Of a stretch of 64,000 nucleotides of DNA, positions 1 through 12,442 are shown one piece after another (position 1 is the first letter of the stretch; every line of letters begins with the position of its first letter). Origin of the DNA: Phallus indusiatus. Lineage: Eukaryota > Basidiomycota > Agaricomycetes > Phallales > Phallaceae. The position numbers and the translations under genes were made by a program. Under the pieces are notes generated by a model. The model saw only the letters and a list, made by a program, of their open reading frames with translations, was not told where the DNA came from and searched no databases. The stretch spans positions 248,001 to 312,000 of the forward strand of contig JAQFWX010000004.1 in NCBI GenBank assembly GCA_027605045.1, written 5' to 3'.

Positions 1-236
1 TGTAAGGTCTATAGCATGTAAGGCCGGTTCCGACGAGGTCGTAGCACTTTTCGGAATGTAACACTACCATATCGCGATGCTCTGGTGTTTAAAATTGTGT
101 AAAAATATAGTACTTAAAAATGATATATATGATTTGAATAAATATCAAAACTTTAACAATGAAAGAATACATGCTTCAAGAGATGTGACCTGGAATGATG
201 GTCAAAGACATGTTAATACAGTCAGTGCTTAGTGCA
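1..236. other. Downstream flank of P450 A; nothing recognised
   Basis: AT-rich sequence after the stop of P450 A. I see no coding, repeat or RNA signal in it. Confidence 0.5.
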
Positions 237-2839
237 TCAAGCATTTAGGGTCGATCTCTTCACGAAAACCAAGGGGATAGGGTTTTTAGGGCTAGTCATT
301 ATTCTCATTAGTAAGAGCAAGATTAGATCGGATTGAAAAGAATCACTTACGTAGTAGTGATTATTTGTTTAGTGGGGAATAGCTTTCTGCGCTGCTCCAA
401 TTTGCTGAGTCCTCGAAAGTCTTCTTTATTCTTCAGCTCGACTCGGTAGAATTTAAGCAATAAAGACAGGAAAGCAACCATCTGAGAATTCGGCATCATG
501 TTAGCGTTGCACATCCGCGTTGTCAATGAATTCAACTCTGATCTCAGTTTCTGAGAATCTCCGGCCTATGCAAGCTCGAGAGCCTTGTAGAGGAACATTA
601 ACACATAAAGACCCGTATACCGAAAATGAGAGAACTTTACCAGTTGAAAAAGGAATAAATGCATCGTGGTTGTACTCTCCCACAAACCGTGAAGGATCAA
701 ACTTATGTGGGTCTCGCCAATAACGAGCTAGAGAAGAAGTCAAAAATTTAACCGACACGAAGCGATACCACTCACGATTATAATGCAATCCAACCGTGTT
801 TAGTCTGATTTCAGTGTTGCCCGGTATGAAGATGTGCTCAATTTCGCTGCCCGGCCCATGAGTAGGTAAAGTCATGTCGGTCTCCGTTTTTCTTGGTATT
901 TCAATAACCTTGAAAGAATTTGAAATTAAGTTTCAGTACCTTTTGGGGTTTCTGAACCGGAGAGAACACGAACGGGTGGATATAACCTCATTGTCTCGTT
1001 TATGACTGCTTGAACATAGAATAGCTGACCGAAAGATTCATAGGTCTAAAGTTCAAAGAAAAACTCAGAAGACTGTTACAAGGAAGTTCAAACATTCTAC
1101 AAAAAAGGTGACCTACGGGAACCGATTGACCTGGTGAGACGGACAATATGTGCTGACGAAGTTTTTCTTGTTCTTCCTGTTCTATTGCTAACAAACCGAG
1201 AATGAATGAAATTGTATGTGCGGTCGTCTAAACCCGATAAGAGGCCTGTGTTGGATGAGACTACAGAAAAGTCCTACTTCATGACCAGCCACGATGAAAA
1301 TAAACATATTTCCTGAAGAGCCGGTATAAGATCACAAAAATTTAAACAAAAATAAGACCAACCAAGAAGTTCACTTTCGGATAATTGCTCATTTGGACTA
1401 TCTTTTTCGCTACTCATGTTCGCAGCCACCATCGCGCTGAAAAGATCATTCCGCTCTTCCATGCCAACACCATTCTTTTGGTCTTCGATCATTTCTCTGA
1501 GGTACGCCTGATTTGATCACGGTATCGATATGGTAAGCGTAGCATAAAACAAATTCGTCTTTGGTACTTACCTTAAGCTCGTTGGCAGCCTCATCGCCCT
1601 CCCTCAACTTTTTAGACATCCTGATAACCCATCTGGGCAGGTATGCCAGCGGAATCAAATTCGAGGAGGCTTTCTGAAGTGCAGTCTTGAAACTCAGTGT
1701 ATGTCCTCGAGGGATTTCGGGCTCTGTGGACGTGTACCATGACGAAGGTTGTCCGAATCCTTTTTTTCTCACACGTTAGCAAAGTTATTGGATTTGCTAG
1801 TAAATTGAGTTTACATACCAGCCGAACTAATGATAGCCAAGGCTAGCTGGAGATAAAACGATATTAGCCCCCAAATCAAATTAAGCAGGGGATAGTAATC
1901 ACGACTTACAGGTAATGTCAATTCAGAAACGGAGTCGTTAACAAAGGCTGTAGCACTATCCTTTCCCCAGACGTCAAATATTTCAAAACTAAGACGAATA
2001 CTTTCGTTCCAAATGAGTTTGTTATTTTTCTGTTGAAAAAGAGTGAGACTATCAAAAAAGATTAGCACAATACTGTTACGGATCACCTCGTTGAACGACG
2101 GAGCAACGATCTTTCGCTGTCTCCTCCATTCATCACCGTTCGCAGCAAACAAATTAGAACCAAAATACTGCAGTGTTGTGTAAACCTCCAAGTTTTTCGG
2201 AAGACGGGAAACTTCCTAAGGTATATGTAAATAGTGCTGGAGCTAAGCGTATAGAAGAAGAGGACTGACTTTGACAGCTAAAGCATCCGCCACATAGATA
2301 TGGCACTTGAGAGTCGGGATCATTCCAACCTGTTTATATACCGGGATTAGACTGAAATCGATAGCATGTTTCACAAACTCCATCAGTACTGACCCAACTG
2401 ATTATATCACGACCGTGTTTCGCATAAGCTACGAGTTGCATCAGTACAATGAGTCATTTGCAGTGATTCAAGCATCGAATGAAAAAGTCGTACGATTATG
2501 GCCTTCGTCAATTGATTCATGACGTGAAATGGAAATTCCTGGAATAGTAGGAAGAACCTACCGAACATAAAAAAGGATAAGGTAACAAGAAATACCAGGA
2601 GTGAAATGTTCATACCTGATGTCCTAAGCTGAGGCCAAATATCGCACGACGACCTGGAAGGTGTCTGTGTGACACGATTCAGTAGAGTCTGAAAAAGGAA
2701 GATTATAAATTATATACTTGATAGACCTTAGAAGCTTCCAATATCTGAACGCGATATCAACCGCGAACAAGAGCACAATTCCACCACCAATGACTGTCAC
2801 AGAGGGCGTCCTCAAGCTGACAAGCAGATCGGAAGCCAT
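237..2839 (-). CDS. Cytochrome P450 A (paralog of C), with a mutated splice donor
   Basis: Heme-thiolate monooxygenase, multi-exon, probably anchored in the ER membrane. The start MASDLL aligns with the start of paralog C and leads into a hydrophobic N-terminal segment. Motifs in order: GDEWRRQRKIVAPSFNE (C-helix, near 2110-2160), AGHE/TTAHT I-helix split by an intron (about 1220-1285), ETMR as the ExxR motif (about 1000), FDPSRF (about 700), and heme motif FSTGSRACIGRRF split by an intron (about 550-645). A last intron (292-350) leads to a short exon reading PKNPIPLVFVKR, ending at 237; C has the matching tail. Oddity: the intron after RRFSETE should start GT, as in C, but reads AT at 541-542. 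Unspliced, the protein stops after 13 more codons. A cryptic donor at 535-536 would restore the frame with two extra residues (IR). CYP family not assigned. The P450 call is firm; function is uncertain. Confidence 0.88.
482..542 (-). other. Intron of P450 A with AT instead of GT donor
   Basis: The intron follows the heme-binding exon. On the minus strand the exon ends CTGAG and the next bases are ATCAGAG; in paralog C the same boundary reads CCGAG then GTAAGAG (GT at 6990-6991). The acceptor CAG next to 481 is intact. An alternative GT at 535-536 gives a 55-nt intron in the same phase. Confidence 0.7.
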
Positions 2840-3348
2840 TAGGACAACAACGAACGATAAACGGGAAAGTTTCTTTTTATGCAACGATGCCGGAGAAATC
2901 GTGGTCCTTTTAAAGGGTCGGGTGTCCGTCGCCGATCAATTGTGGATATCTCAGCCCGTCCTGATGCCCGAGTTATAAGGAGATTTATTGATTGTCGTTT
3001 CGTTTCACCATATTTTCATTGTATGTAAGTACTAGCTGGTTGAATGAAAAGTATGACGGAGAGTCGGTGAACGTTACCGTGACGGTTTGAACAACCAAGT
3101 TGGAGGCTACGGCGCTTAGCAACTCCTACTTCCTAATATTGCTACATGATCATTGTCACTTTCAACAGAAAAAAAACTCATCGTAAATTGAAATGGTGTT
3201 TAAAGTCCTTGAAAAAAATTTCATTTGTAGTAATCAATAAAGCACAAGCACTTAATAATACAATTTCCAAGAGCATCATGTGGCATCATATTTATATCAG
3301 CCTCCAAGAAAGTTTCCTCGCTGAATTTAAGCCATTTACAACTGCACC
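2840..3348. other. Intergenic region between P450 A start and P450 B stop
   Basis: About 500 bp that should contain the promoter of P450 A (minus strand) and the 3' end of P450 B. Plus-strand ORFs here are compositional noise. No clear TATA box or repeat was seen. Confidence 0.4.
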
Positions 3349-6113
3349 TCAACTGGTAGAGTTCTTCTCTTCAGCTGTTTTCATCCTCAACCAAAGTCCC
3401 TTGTGAGAATACAACGTCAAATGCGTTTTCGGCCAGATTTTCTCTCTTCCTTTCAGACCCGGCTCATTTTTCCATGCCGGAGGTGGCCTGGAGTCGGGTG
3501 GCTGTGCTACAGCGTCTAATTCGATGGAATCGAATTCCTGGAGTAGTTTTATAAGAGTGTAAGAGACTTCGTTGTAGGCGAACTGTGGAGTGGGGTAAGA
3601 TATACGTTAGTTAGTTGGTGTCAATCACGCCGGAGATGAATTTGACATACTTGCTGTCCTAAGCAAATTCTTGGACCTGATGAGAACAAAATAAAAGAGA
3701 ATGATTCGTGAGCATGCGCTAGGGACGAATTATATAAGACAGGTTACATACCGGCGTTGAATGGCAAAAAGATGAAAGGATTCGGTATCAGGTATTTATG
3801 CAATCGTTCATCCAAAAATCGAGCAGGATCAAATATGAGAGCTGGGAAGGATGGTTTGCGTCAGCCACTTTTCCCCGAGTGTACATATGAAAATGATAGA
3901 AAAAACGAACCATCTGGTCCCCAAAGATCCTCACGTCTGTGCATAAATAAGACCGAGTAGGATATACTTTGAAAATTCGTCAATATTTTAGGCTGTCAGG
4001 GGATACTACAGAGAGCCGTACTCAGTGCCACCTGGAACAAAGAACGGTTTTCCGTCGCGAGATGGTAGGGTTGTATTACGTTTTGATCTCCTAAAGCGAG
4101 TTTCAAAAACAGCGTATCCCAACTTTGTGAAAAAGACTCACCGAATGTTGAAAGGTCTTTTAAGTTTGGGGTAACCATGTGAATCAAATGAACAAATGAT
4201 ATGATCCAGGTACGCTTACACGGGAGGGTATAGCCTCAGCGTTTCTATAGAAGACTAAGTGAGAAGAGAATGATTTATCTTGATGAACGCATCTGCCTAC
4301 CATTGATAACCGCACGTAGGTATTTGCATGCTTTGAGGTCACCGGGCGTCGGTCTTCTGTATGGGCCTACTACGGACATTATTTCCCGACGAAGTGTCTC
4401 AAAGTGTTGAGGATTTTGCGAAAGGCAATACACTGCGAAGGTTATAGTGGCCATAGTCTTACAACAAATGTTTCTTCAGTCAACGCATAAGCAAGTTCTC
4501 ATGGAGTTTCAACATACTGTATCACGCCCGGCAATCATAATGCTGTTATATGAATCAATTGACTGGTTGAATTAATACTAGACCAAAAGCGATGAACATA
4601 CTTGACGATCTCATCTCTTATCACGTCGAAATCTAAGCGATTTGATAAACAAAAAACGAAGAGTGTTAAAAAGGCTAGACTAGGCCTTACCGTCAACTTC
4701 GAGCAACAAATCATCCAGCAAAGTGTCCGATTTAGCTTCCTCTGCATTTGAAAAAGACTGATGTTTTGTTTCGCCAGAAGTTTTTCTGGCTAAAGCGTCT
4801 TTTAGAATTGGATCTATGTACTCATAGATAGTGGACATGGGTTTCCTCGATTTATCCCTGAAGAACTCGGCCAAAAGCCAGAAATCCAACTGTCTAGAGC
4901 GACGGGAAACAACGTTCTGTGCATCGGCGAACGCTCGTGCAAATAAATCGCTGGGATGTCTCTTGTCAGCCGGGTGAGATTTACTTGAATTCCAAGCGTA
5001 AGGAAGCGGTGCAGATAGACTGTTTACGCAGGATCCGAAAAGAAAATCGGTTGCGGAGTCCAAGGTAAAACTAAAACATGAAAATCATTCCAATGAGCGT
5101 TCAAAAGTGCTTTGGGTGTATGACCGAGCTGACCGAGATATTACATCCTGTTTATACCGAAGCGTTTGTAAGTTTGTGCTCATATCGAGGTTAAGAAAAA
5201 TTACCTGAAAATCTATAGCTTCACCTTCTGCGAGTCTTTCTTTCATCTTCGAGATTGCAATGTTACAGTGATGATCGAATAAATCAAAATCAGTGATTCT
5301 TTCTCGGGCGAAGAATGGGCGCGTCATGCCCCGATGGAACCTTGAATTGGTTGTTAAAAGATCGACAGGCACAAAAGGTACTGGAAACACTCAGTACGCA
5401 CTTCCACATATCTCCATCTGAATTGAACACTCCCGTACCAAGAACTGAGTTGTGATCTCGCCGGAAGGACTCTCCCTTTTCAAACGAGTCAAAATCGGTA
5501 GCCAAGATTGTCTGATATTGAGTTTAGAAAAACGAAAGAGAAAAGAATTAAGAGTTAAGAACCTTCAAGTGGTCTGGCTCGGACGTCATGAACTTGAAAG
5601 ACGATAATCTTTCAGATGAGAGTTTTGGCTACATTGAGAGTTTCACACACGATGTAATCCCCAAAAACATTCAGACTGAATGTGTTCCTAATTTCATCTG
5701 GGATTCCAGGCAATGGATCACCTAGTGAACCAGAAGGAATAATTTGTTCATTAGACGCTGATACCAAAGGCAATGAGAAACAATTGGGATATACCAAGAC
5801 ATCCGTATGAGAAGTTCTGCAGCATTTGGTAAATAAGATCCAAGCCCATGGTATACGCTGTTCTTTGATGGAAAGGAGCCATCCTCGCACCCATTTTTTT
5901 GGATTCTCTAGCCCAAATGATGTTCCGGATGACCCTTTTGAATGTCGCGTATATCGGAACGAAAGCGATGAACAGTCCCGCCCACGCAAGACCTGAAACA
6001 CGAATGGGAGCATATCGATTCGTTAGCACGACGAGTGCAGTGGAGGCGAGAATTCCAGGGGCAACATTGGCAATGAAGGTGAACCCGGGAGGCACGAGAG
6101 AAGGAGCAGGCAT
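3349..6113 (-). CDS. Cytochrome P450 B, CYP63-like
   Basis: Multi-exon P450 resembling the basidiomycete CYP63 family (alkane/fatty-acid-type oxidation is known for that family; the substrate here is inferred). The N-terminus ([10 protein letters not shown]) has two hydrophobic spans followed by a KKMGARMAP segment typical of CYP63. Then [10 protein letters not shown] (near 5310-5345), [11 protein letters not shown] (near 5040), I-helix AGRDT (near 4525), ETLRLYPP as ExxR (near 4230), FDPARF (about 3830) and heme motif [17 protein letters not shown] (about 3560-3780). The C-terminus ends [11 protein letters not shown] could trace every intron with GT-AG ends and an open frame, so it looks intact. 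It includes a 15-nt microexon at 4142-4156 (reads PFNI/R) between introns of 63 and 51 nt. It lies between paralogs A and C but belongs to a different P450 family. Confidence 0.9.
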
Positions 6114-6154
6114 GTTTTACCGAGGTTTGTGCGGACCAGATGGCAACAGAACTC

Positions 6155-6161
6155 TATATAT
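6155..6161 (-). promoter_or_regulatory. TATA-like box of P450 B
   Basis: TATATAG on the minus strand, about 45 nt upstream of the P450 B ATG at 6113. Position and sequence fit a core promoter; no initiator could be confirmed. Confidence 0.4.
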
Positions 6162-6692
6162 GTCCGGTTGACCCTTCCGGCAACGACAAAAGCTTCCGAT
6201 TGGCTCTCGCGAGCTCGTGTTTACAAAAGAAATGACATGATTTGTCAGCGGCAATTTCGGCAGCGGACGTATCTGAAGCCGAGTGTAAGACTTCAAACAA
6301 AGACACTATCACGAGTCGCTATTCCTGAGATCACGCTACCCTACATAGAAAAAAGGGTTTACTTTTACGCAGCGAACTACGAGGCATATCTGCCGTCGGA
6401 TATTATGATAACCAAGCTGCACTTACTCTTTACTCCGAGATAGGTTTATATGTTAAAGTGTATAATCCGTTTGATTCCGGAGCGAGTACGGTACTAGGGA
6501 AACACCACGCCTGCGACCCTACTGATTACTAGAGATTGAAGATCTAAAGGGCTTACATTCAATATAGACCACTTTCGTGTATAGTTTCTAGTTTCTATCA
6601 ACAACTCAATAATAATAAATAAATTTAAATTGGAAAGAAATTAAAGATCTTCCTACTTTAACAAATTTACGCGTACAGGATCATATCACACA
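6162..6692. other. Intergenic region between P450 B and P450 C
   Basis: Upstream sequence of P450 B and 3' flank of P450 C, AT-rich near 6600-6690. Nothing else recognised. Confidence 0.4.
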
Positions 6693-9370
6693 TTATAACT
6701 TAGACTTTGACCCCCTCTTGACAAAAACTAAAGGGACAGGGTTTTTGGGACTGATGTAAATGATAATCAGTAAGAGTAGTCATAATTTTACTCGACGGGA
6801 TTACTGACGTGGTAGTGATAATTTGCAAAGTTGGGAGCAGCTTTCTGCGCTGCTCCAATTTACTCAGCCCTTCGTAACTTGCCTTGTCCTTCAGCTCCAC
6901 TCGATAAAATTTGATAAGCAAGGCTAAAAAGGCTAGCATCTGAAATTTTGATTATTCATTTTAGCAGCTCGTTTATAGCATACACTCTTACCTCGGTTTC
7001 TCCAAATCTTCTGCCTATGCAAGCTCGAGCACCTTCCAAAAAATGTCATACATAAAACATAAAGCGAATAGATCATCAGAAATTTTACCCGTTGAAAAAG
7101 GAATAAACGCGTCGTGGTTATATTCTTCCAAGAACCGCGAAGGATTGAATGTCAATGGATCTGACCAATAGCGAGCTAAAAAAGAATGTTTTGAAAGCAA
7201 TTCACAACAATCTCAATTGCAAGAGAAATTATAGCTCACGATTATAGTGAAGTCCAACTGCGTCCAGCCTGACTTCGGTTTTGGCGGGCACAAAGATCTG
7301 TTCAACATGCCCGTCTGATCGAAGGGTGGGCAAAAACGTATCTTCATTCGATAATTTTGGTATTTCCGTAACCTTTTCACATATTAGTAATTAATGCAGT
7401 CTGCAATCTTGGGAAGAAGAGGAGAATACTACGGACAGGCGGATATAACCTCAGTGCTTCGTTCATAATTGCTTGTCCGTAGGATAGTTGACCGAAGGAC
7501 TCGTAAGTCTATAAACTCGAAGAGTTATCAAGACCAAGCAAGGACGGAAGGCGAGAACTCAACGGGAATTTCTTGGCCAGGCGAGACCGATAATATGTGC
7601 TCGTATAATTTTTCTTGTTCTTCCTGTTCAATCGCCAATAAACCAAGAATAAAAGCCAGGGTGTGAGCACTCGTCTGATTGATTTGTTATCTGTTGAAAG
7701 AGAGGATACTAAAAGGTTTACCTCATGGCCAGCCACAATAAAGATAAACATATTTCCTGCATAATAGTTAAGCGAGCTTGTTTATGTGCCGAGAAGCTAA
7801 GGAATTACCAAGCAATTCTTCTTCAGACATTTGCTCGTTTGATGAACTATCTTTGGAGCTGTTCATGTTCACAGCCAGCATCGCACTAAAGATATCATTC
7901 CGATCTGTTATACCAATGCCACTCTTATGTTCTTCGATCATTTCTTGAAAATACAACTATATGATGCCATTTGAGACGGTAATACCGTAACACATTTTAT
8001 AATCACTCACCTTGAGCTCTTGAGCAGCTTTCTCCCCCTCCCTGAGCTTTTTGAACATCTTGATTAACCATCTAGGCAAACTTGCCACCGCGATGATGTG
8101 GACCGAAGCAACATGAAGGGCATGTATGAAAGTCATCGAATGCCCCAGCGGGATCTCAGATTCAGTAGACATGCCGCCACTCCATGATGTAGGCCGTCCG
8201 AATCCTTTATGAATAATATGTAAATGATCAGGAGAAAAGAAAAAAGTAAGTTTGCGAAACGTGGATTATTCACCAGCGGAACTGATAATTGCTAAAGCTA
8301 GCTGCAAAGTTTCGATGGGTGCCGCTAAGCTCGAGTCGTTAGACGTCTTAAATAGTGATTACGTACCGGTAGTGTTAGCTCGGAAACAACATCGTTGACA
8401 GAGGCGATTGCACTATCCCGCCCCCAGACGTCGAATATCTCCAAACCAAGTCGAACCATCTCATTCCAAACAAGCCTATTGTTCTTCTACTCAATGAAGT
8501 ACAGTCAGGGACACAATTTATGACAACGCACAGCCTACATCACTATGATATGATAAAATCGATACGTTACCTCGTTGAACGACGGTGCAACAATTTTACG
8601 TTGTCTTCTCCATTCGTCACCGTCTGTCGCGACAAGATTTGAACCAAAGTATCGCAGGGCGTGATATTCATTCAAATTTTTAGTAAAACGGGTACGATTT
8701 GCAGAAATTTCCTGTCATCCCATTTAAATCATGTGAGATTTGCGAAGTCGTAAAAAGGTGTGTTTTGTTTAAGAGAGAGAGAGAGGAATGACTGACTTTA
8801 ATTGCCAAAGCGTCGGCTACGAACAAGTGATGCCTAAGGGACGGAATTGTCTCAATCTACGGAGTAACAGCCTGAGTCTAGACCACGTCAAGGTGAGCTA
8901 GATCCTATTGGTACTAACCCAGCTTATGATTTCACGGCCATATTTATGGTATACTGTAGAAAGGAGATGAATGTCATTTTTGGCCTATCGGTATGGGTTG
9001 GACTGAGACGTACCACTATGACCTATGTCAATTGAATCGTGGCGAGAAACAACGAATCCTGGAACGGTAGGAAGAAACTAAATCAAATAACACGTTTTTT
9101 TTAACAAGTCAAGCAATGAAAAACCGAGCGGTTTATACCTGACGTGCTAAACCGATACCAAACAGTTCACGACGACCTGGAAGATATCTTGACACGTGTG
9201 TAGTGCGCACGTGAAATAGCTGATAGCTGAGAGAATTAAGACACATACCTGATAGACTTCAATACCTTCCAATACCTGAATGTAAAATCCAACACAACCA
9301 AGGCTACAAGTCCACCGCCTATGACTAGAAAATGCGCCTTCAAGTACGCGAATAGAACATGGGAAATCAT
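6693..9370 (-). CDS. Cytochrome P450 C (paralog of A)
   Basis: Multi-exon P450, close paralog of gene A. It starts MISHVLFAYLKA, followed by a hydrophobic anchor (VIGGGLVALVVL) matching A's VIGGGIVLLF. Motifs: an RRQRKIVAPSFNE-like C-helix near 8590-8640, I-helix AGHE/TSAHT (about 7660-7755), EALR as ExxR (about 7455), FNPSRF (about 7130), and heme motif FSTG/ARACIGRRFGETE split by an intron (about 6995-7105). The last intron begins GTCAGT and leads to a short exon reading PKNPVPLVFVKR, stopping at 6693. In contrast to A, the donor after the heme exon is a normal GTAAGA (6990-6991). Introns sit at the same places as in A, so the pair arose by gene duplication. Substrate unknown. Confidence 0.88.
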
Positions 9371-9985
9371 GGTGGGGGGGAATACGACGTTTAATGAGAA
9401 ATTTTATTCGTAATGCGTTGCTTAAATAGGCCACTCAAATATGGTTCAAAGGGTCGTTTTGTCCGATCGCGCCCTCCGCGGGCTGTTGCGGTTACCCCGG
9501 CGGCCTAACCATGTTGAAAAGCAGGATGCCTTGTGAAATTCAATAATGAGACAATCTCAACATGATCGATTGTTTTCATTGTTTTTCAATCTGGACAGAG
9601 GATAGCAAATTCGCAAGAAAAACTGAGACAACTTGTACGAGTCGTAGTCACATCGGCGCTTGAATTCAAGGCCAGGGTTCAAGACATCGGTTTCGGTAAA
9701 GCTCAACTGTCGACTATGTAGCAAGCATTCGCACAGGCTGGACTTTGGATATATCCAAAGGCTCAAAAGTATTAATATGAGAGGGTGAACAAATTCCGTC
9801 CAGAATGCTGTAAATTCAGAACGGCAGAACGTGATGACAAGAGAGCAATATGGTGGTCGCAATGGAGATCAACCGTAGATGTACTGCACAGGGTTACTGA
9901 TTTTATTAAAAGCGCATGATGAAAACAAGTAGTACTAAGGCGGGTCTATCCTCGACATAAATCTGCTTTCGCCAGCGTTACACCA
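9371..9985. other. Upstream of P450 C; GC-rich patch, no gene recognised
   Basis: Holds the presumed promoter of P450 C and a GC-rich stretch near 9465-9510. ORFs here have no recognisable domain. The part after about 9900 may be decayed 5' sequence of the adjoining LINE relic. Confidence 0.35.
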
Positions 9986-9989
9986 GACC

Positions 9990-10830
9990 GACTCATCTAT
10001 GACATGGACATGCGACTGAGAGGAATATCACTAGAATATACTGATTATATAGCGGAAACAGTCAGAGGAGAACAGCCCAACTCACCTTCGACGACTACAC
10101 ATCGGAACCTCTAGCAGTGGAACGGGTGCGACCAAGGAGCGCCCCATCCTCACTCTTCTGTTATTATGAAATGTACAACTCCGCACTAGGTGAGGTCCCG
10201 CGCACGAAATGGGTGTGGGTTCTGCAGATGACGTAGTCTTCCTCGCAGCAGCCAAAAAGCTTCGGTGAAGCCAACAAAGAGCTGAAGCGCATGTTTGATG
10301 GATTCGGGGCCGCCAGAGAAAGGGGCGGAATCTCACAGCTTCATATTTAGAGATGAACAAGCTGCAACCTATCAGCTTTTCAAAAGAAAAGATAGAAAAG
10401 GAACCGAAAAACCTCAATACGTCGGCTCACCCCATCCGAATCCGTAAAGTACCTAGGAGTCATTCTGAATCAGAAACTCAGATATAAGGAACAGCAAAGT
10501 CATACTTACGCAAAGGGCTTGAATTGGGCAATGCCGCTCACACGAATATCTCAAGTTAGACAAGGCACCCCGCCAACCGGTACCTATGTCAATCGCCTTT
10601 ACAAAGCGGTAGTTATCCCAAGAGTCTTTATGCAGCAAGGATCTGGTTCCAATCCACAATTAGTTATTCAATGAATACTGCCAGCGCGAAGCTGCACGTA
10701 TAGTCAGCTTGCCGCCACACCATCCGCTTCATAATCAAGATGCACACACCATGCTGAATCGCCGCCCCACACCCATTGAAGCACTCAAACACGACTTTAT
10801 GTATAGAACTATCATCACTAGTCACTAGAA
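9990..10830 (+). mobile_element. LINE (non-LTR retrotransposon) reverse-transcriptase fragment, decayed
   Basis: Translating the plus strand across frames gives a recognisable non-LTR reverse transcriptase. It runs YDMDMRLRGISLEYTDYI near 9995-10050, a GCDQGAPSS-type motif (fingers/palm, near 10110-10145), SADDVVFLAAA (the catalytic YADD region with Y lost, near 10210-10245), SVKYLGVILNQKLRYKEQ (near 10440-10495) and a thumb-like REAARIVSLPPHHPL stretch (near 10690-10735). Frameshifts and stops break the frame repeatedly, so this is a dead copy. It lacks the RNase H and C-terminal zinc-knuckle parts, which are found at 20540-21416 on the same strand. Confidence 0.75.
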
Positions 10831-11141
10831 CAAACAGTCAGTAAACAGAACTGCCAAAAAAAGAGGGGTTCAAAGGAAAAAATACATCTAGATCTTAGAA
10901 CATCTATATCGGTTGTCACGCTCCATGTGTGGGTGCTGGCCAGGAAAAGAAAACGAAGTTTAGGGACTATAGAATACATATCATCAATAAAAAAAAGGTT
11001 TAAGCATATGAATTCGATATGATAAGTACTCACCCAATTTGCGAATCCAGCGACGATGGTGAGAAAAAGTCAACCGAGCCAAGTTCACGGAACGAATTCA
11101 AACGGCGCTGAAATTCGCATACACCCGTTCTTTCCGTTAGG

Positions 11142-12301
11142 CCTGTTATGGACCTGTTAAATGAAACAGAAGGCCGGCGAGCGGCGACATCCTAAGCGTA
11201 GATACCCGCATAACACACAAACACGCACTAAACTCTTGTCCCATTTACAGCAGTCAAGACCAGCGGAAACATCTAATTTACCACCCATTTCTATGTCCAT
11301 CATACATACAATATTAATCTATTATAATACGAATACAGCAATCACAACTCAACCTCTGACTCGTCAGGCAATTCGAGGCTAGTCATATCTTCATAAGCTT
11401 GCGAGCGTCCCCACTTCCTCTATGAGCCCGCGACAACGCACTCGTTTCACAGCATCTATCACTCACGACCGGCTGCAACGCGGAACAACCATATGGAGGC
11501 TTACGTCATTGTTCGATAGAAAGATGGTCGATAAGGCAGACTGTCATCTGAACGTGACGAACGAGAACGCAATGACCAACCTGGGCCGAGTAGTTATATG
11601 GAGATAAATGAAAGACTGTGTAGTTTTAAAGCGCATAATGCGGCAGAAGGATGAACGATTTCAACAGACGTTAAATCGCCTTCGTTTCGGCGTATGCGAC
11701 GAAGATGATTTCAATCACTTGCAAGCGTTTATAGCGATGAACCGTTTGCCTGAGGAGAGCGAACATCTAACGAACATATCCTTGTGGCTCACAGAACCCG
11801 AAAACGCTTCACCCTTAATAACGTACACTAGCGCTGCCCGAGATGCACATAACGTTCGCTGTGTAGTGACATTTGCCCTTTACACCAACCAAGAGTACGC
11901 CGAATATCATATCACTCCATAGACACAGTAGACAGGGGAGAAGAGTTTTGTCAAATTCAGCGGCTAAAGGACGAAGCTGAAGGACAGCGCATATTCAACC
12001 ATAAACAAACCGATGACGTCAACGACACACGAAATACAATCCCAAATTTTTTTCAAACTCAGCGTGAGAAAATATACAGCGGAGTATGATAGCCCTACAC
12101 TTTTTCGTCTACAATTCTTGCCATCAAGGAAACCTAAGCTAGACGCTTAGGAAACACATTAGGAAACACATCAGACCTGGATCAGGCTGGTAGCCGATTC
12201 AATCCGATCTTATTATAAAACCGCCCTAAAACTTCAATGCAACGAGGTTCTTTTCCGGTTGGCCCATCGCCCACTAACAGTCGTTTCTCAACCTGTTATG
12301 G
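11142..12301 (+). mobile_element. Decayed PIF1/Helitron-type helicase fragment flanked by a 10-bp direct repeat
   Basis: The 11608-11922 frame reads CVVLKRIMRQKDERFQQTLN, then LRFGVCDEDDF, and PLITYTSAARDAHNVRC. This is the helicase motif region common in PIF1-like helicases of fungal Helitrons. The preceding 150 bp holds a broken frame reading NALVSQHLSLTTGCNAEQ. CCTGTTATGG occurs at 11142-11151 and 12292-12301, flanking the fragment, while copy 2 has only tandem GTTATG-type repeats here (17868-17903). The piece is far too short for a whole Helitron, has no Rep domain, and contains stops. Confidence 0.55.
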
Positions 12302-12379
12302 CACCACACCAAAAAGTTTAGCCTTAAAAACGTTCAAACCTACGAAATTCCCCCGTCATTTCGCATTTTTCCCCTCCCA

Positions 12380-12442
12380 CAACCAAACTCGCCCATCCAA
12401 CTCGCCCATCGCCCATCCCACTCGCCCATTTAACTCGCCCAC
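12380..12442. repeat. Short tandem repeat of ACTCGCCCAT units
   Basis: Four or five imperfect copies of (C/A)ACTCGCCCAT(C/T) in a row. Absent at the matching place of copy 2 (about 18000), so it expanded after the duplication or was lost there. Confidence 0.6.
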
